NCBI GenBank assembly: GCA_963696665.1 | Contig: CAVOLE010000013.1 | Span: 186,001 to 250,000, forward strand | Origin: Roseiarcus sp963696665 | GTDB taxonomy: Bacteria; Pseudomonadota; Alphaproteobacteria; Rhizobiales; Beijerinckiaceae | Direction of reading: 5' to 3' | Length of the DNA stretch: 64,000 nt | Shown here: positions 62,317 to 64,000 of the stretch, piece by piece | Layout of the letters: every line of letters starts with the position of its first letter | Position numbering within the stretch: position 1 is the stretch's first letter | Translations under genes and position numbers: made by a program | The notes under the pieces: generated by a model | Told to the model about the DNA's origin: nothing | Database searches by the model: none | The model's input: only the letters and a program-made list of their open reading frames with translations

Positions 62317-62979
62317 TCAGAATTGACTTGTCGCCAATGACCACCGCCGCATTTCGTCTCGCGTAAGAACGTGGACGGTGTCTGGAGGGAGCGATTCCGC
62401 CCTTAGCACCAGCGCGGGGTCCACGCCCATTCGGCGCGCGTAGCGCCCCAGAACGGCGACCATCGGCGGATCCGCGAAACTGCGCTGCGTATGCGATCCA
62501 AAAAGACCGCCGCCCTCGCTTTCGACAATCGACATCCGATGCAGCCCGACCTCGCTGCCGGGGGGAGCAACGCGCCGCACCGCGCCCATCAGCGCGTAGA
62601 CGCAGGCCGATAAACATTCGCCAACATACGGTCCTGGATCGCCGTCCGCCTCGAACCGTCCAACGACGCCAGCGATGCGCAGCCCCCGCAAAATATGACC
62701 AAAGACCATCGAAGCGACGACATTGCCGCCGCGGGAGTTGAAAAAAACGATGCGTCGCAACTTCAAGTCCGAGCTGCCAGATTTCAGAAAGCTGACGAAG
62801 GCCTGCGGTGTCTGAGCCTCAATCACGCCGTCGGCTACAATGACATCGGGACAATGTCGGCCGCATTCGTGGGACGCAAGGGGCGCGACGCGGAAACTCA
62901 TTGGCCGGCCGTGATCTTGGGCGGCGACCGGCATGGCCGAGGCCACTACGAGGGCGAACGCCGCGGCCAGCACCGACAA
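62317..62979 (-). CDS. Secreted ClpP-fold (COG3904-like) protein
   Basis: About 220 residues. An open frame extends upstream to 63057 but that part is inside tRNA-Val, so I place the start at TTG 62979 (or GTG 62973), which gives a clean signal peptide (SVLAAAFALVVASAMPVAAQ). The mature part has a crotonase/ClpP-like core: IVFFNSRGGNVVASMVFG (substrate-strand GG) and ECLSACVYALMGAVRRVA with Ser in the position of the ClpP nucleophile, then GLHRMS. Similar proteins are periplasmic and uncharacterised. It sits between two tRNA genes in a conserved lon-hupB-tRNA-nuo neighbourhood. Confidence 0.7.
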   Translation of the reverse strand: MSVLAAAFALVVASAMPVAAQDHGRPMSFRVAPLASHECGRHCPDVIVADGVIEAQTPQAFVSFLKSGSSDLKLRRIVFFNSRGGNVVASMVFGHILRGLRIAGVVGRFEADGDPGPYVGECLSACVYALMGAVRRVAPPGSEVGLHRMSIVESEGGGLFGSHTQRSFADPPMVAVLGRYARRMGVDPALVLRAESLPPDTVHVLTRDEMRRWSLATSQF

Positions 62980-62996
62980 GCTCAGCGACCTGAAGC

Positions 62997-63072
62997 TGGT
63001 GGGCGGTGACGGGCTCGAACCGCCGACCCTCTCGGTGTAAACGAGATGCTCTGCCAACTGAGCTAACCGCCC
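62997..63072 (-). tRNA. tRNA-Val (TAC)
   Basis: A 76-base cloverleaf on the minus strand: acceptor GGGCGGT with ACCGCCC, D arm GCTCAGTTGGCAGAGC, anticodon loop TTTACAC (anticodon TAC), T arm CGGCGGTTCGAGCCCGTC, encoded CCA at 62997-62999. Confidence 0.95.
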
Positions 63073-63220
63073 TTGACGCCGCCGGTCGCCTCGTCCGGCG
63101 GCTCAGGATAACAGGCTCGCGGCACGCTCGCCAAGCACCAGCAAGCTTTGAGCGTCAAGAGCGACGGGCAGACGATCAAGCTGCCCGAAGGCCGTGCGTC
63201 GCAGTCTGCGGCTTATTAAG

Positions 63221-63511
63221 CTATTTCTTGGCTGACTTCTTATTGAGGCTTGCTTTTAGCGCCGCGCCGGGCTTGAAGCGCGCGTTTCTCGATGCCGCGA
63301 TTTTAATTTCTTTGCCTGTCGCGGGATTGCGACCCTTTCCGGCAGCGCGCTCACGCACTGAGAAAGTACCGAATCCCACGAGCCGCACTTCCTCGCCCTT
63401 CCTCAAAGTATCTACGATGCCCTCCAGCACGGCCTCGAGCGCGGCGGCGGCGGAAACTTTAGTCAATTCCGCTTCCGTCGCGATATGATCGACGAGCTCA
63501 AGCTTGTTCAT
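63221..63511 (-). CDS. hupB: DNA-binding protein HU
   Basis: 96 residues. The HU/IHF signature KGEEVRLVGFGTFSVRERAA and the DNA-arm sequence GRNPATGKEIKIAASRNARF are present, ending in a Lys-rich tail (SLNKKSAKK). It bends and compacts DNA as a dimer. I start at MNKLELVDHIA; the 15 codons upstream in frame are not family-like. It follows lon, as usual in Hyphomicrobiales. Confidence 0.96.
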   Translation of the reverse strand: MNKLELVDHIATEAELTKVSAAAALEAVLEGIVDTLRKGEEVRLVGFGTFSVRERAAGKGRNPATGKEIKIAASRNARFKPGAALKASLNKKSAKK

Positions 63512-63859
63512 TATGGCTTCTCCGTTCGACTGCGGCGCTCGGTTGTTCGGCGCCAATTCTAAAGTCCGGCGCCGTCAACGCCGTCGTGAGCGGCGGCGCC
63601 TCGCCGCCGCCGCGCGCTCATACCTGTCCGTCCCCCTCGAAGGCGCCCATGCCCGCCCCAAGCGAATCGACAAGCAGAGTTCGATCCATAGCTCGCCGTT
63701 TCATGGAAGGAACGCAAGCGTTCGTCGGGATCAACGAGAAAAAAAGAGCCCAAAACTGGTCCACAAGCTAAAAAAGCCGCGAATTCCTGAGAATTCGCGG
63801 CGATCTTACGATGAGTCTGGCTTCGCGGCACGAGAGACGCCCCTCCCGCGCCAGGGCAG
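63512..63859. other. 348-base region between lon and hupB
   Basis: Contains the lon terminator (63770-63801) and must contain the hupB promoter on the minus strand. No additional gene is apparent. Confidence 0.6.
63770..63801 (-). terminator. Rho-independent terminator of lon
   Basis: On the minus strand, perfect 11-base arms GCCGCGAATTC and GAATTCGCGGC (63776-63786 and 63791-63801) with a 4-base loop are followed by six T (63770-63775). It lies 58 bases beyond the lon stop. Confidence 0.9.
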
Positions 63860-64000
63860 TTAGTGCGCGATTAGACCTTGACCATCTTCTTCGGACGGCC
63901 CCGAAGGTGGCGGAGCCACGTCCTCCTCCCAAACGATTGGGGTCGGCCGACGGACAAGGGCGTGCGCGAGAACCTCATCCATTCGGGACACGGGCACGAT
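63860..64000 (-). CDS. lon: ATP-dependent protease Lon, C-terminal end (cut by window edge)
   Basis: Only the last 46 residues are in the window. VSRMDEVLAHALVRRPTPIV followed by WEED is the usual alphaproteobacterial Lon ending. A short acidic tail (PSGPSEEDGQGLIAH) follows. The catalytic and ATPase domains lie outside. The order lon-hupB supports the call. Confidence 0.88.
   Translation of the reverse strand: MVPVSRMDEVLAHALVRRPTPIVWEEDVAPPPSGPSEEDGQGLIAH

Noticed and set aside
62980..63057. N-terminal extension of the ClpP-like gene
   Set aside because: These codons read mostly through tRNA-Val, so they cannot be the true start.

Overview
The window is high-GC DNA from an alphaproteobacterium, most likely order Hyphomicrobiales (Rhizobiales) and possibly near the Beijerinckiaceae/Methylocystaceae. 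The evidence is gene order and content: pcm-like / tolC / popZ / valS, a phosphatidylcholine synthase, an ExoR-like Sel1-repeat protein, sdhE-mfd, and a lon - hupB - tRNA-Val - tRNA-Asp - nuoA...N - birA - rnj - mce series. I see no phage, insertion sequence, CRISPR array or rRNA. The genus placement is inference.

Layout. 1-12 kb is mixed accessory DNA: a Na+/H+ antiporter cut by the window edge, a cyclic-nucleotide-domain/reductase fusion beside a UBP-type zinc finger, an SDR, an MFS exporter, an esterase, a BrnT/BrnA toxin-antitoxin pair, an acyltransferase-3/SGNH gene split by an in-frame amber codon with a 45-residue membrane protein upstream, a PRC-barrel protein and an ExoR-like protein. 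12-23 kb holds valS, popZ, tolC, a Pcm-like methyltransferase, tRNA-Cys, pcs, a UbiH-type hydroxylase and a ClC transporter. 22.5-33 kb has a TetR/isochorismatase-like divergent pair with a clear operator, an AbrB-type membrane protein, malonyl-CoA synthetase, a class II aldolase homologue without metal ligands, and xdhABC. 33-46 kb holds thrS, small genes, sdhE-mfd, ycaQ, an EamA transporter, mce, rnj and birA. 46-61.6 kb is a complete 14-gene complex I operon on the minus strand, with two extra genes (DUF3291 and a pentapeptide-repeat protein) between nuoF and nuoG. The last 2.4 kb has tRNA-Asp, a ClpP-fold secreted protein, tRNA-Val, hupB and the 3' end of lon.

How the genes work together. 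The nuo genes build NADH:ubiquinone oxidoreductase and share a transcript with biotin ligase, RNase J and methylmalonyl-CoA epimerase. xdhABC encodes molybdenum hydroxylase subunits plus the cofactor-insertion factor. sdhE overlaps mfd by 4 bases.

Two features stand out. Nine single-base frame breaks interrupt seven conserved genes between 15.5 and 45.1 kb, including two each in mfd and rnj, while 46-64 kb has none; this looks more like sequence error than decay. Two intergenic regions without genes (about 40.65 and 61.85 kb) share a roughly 60-base promoter-like element that aligns without gaps, each followed by hairpins, and may encode small RNAs.
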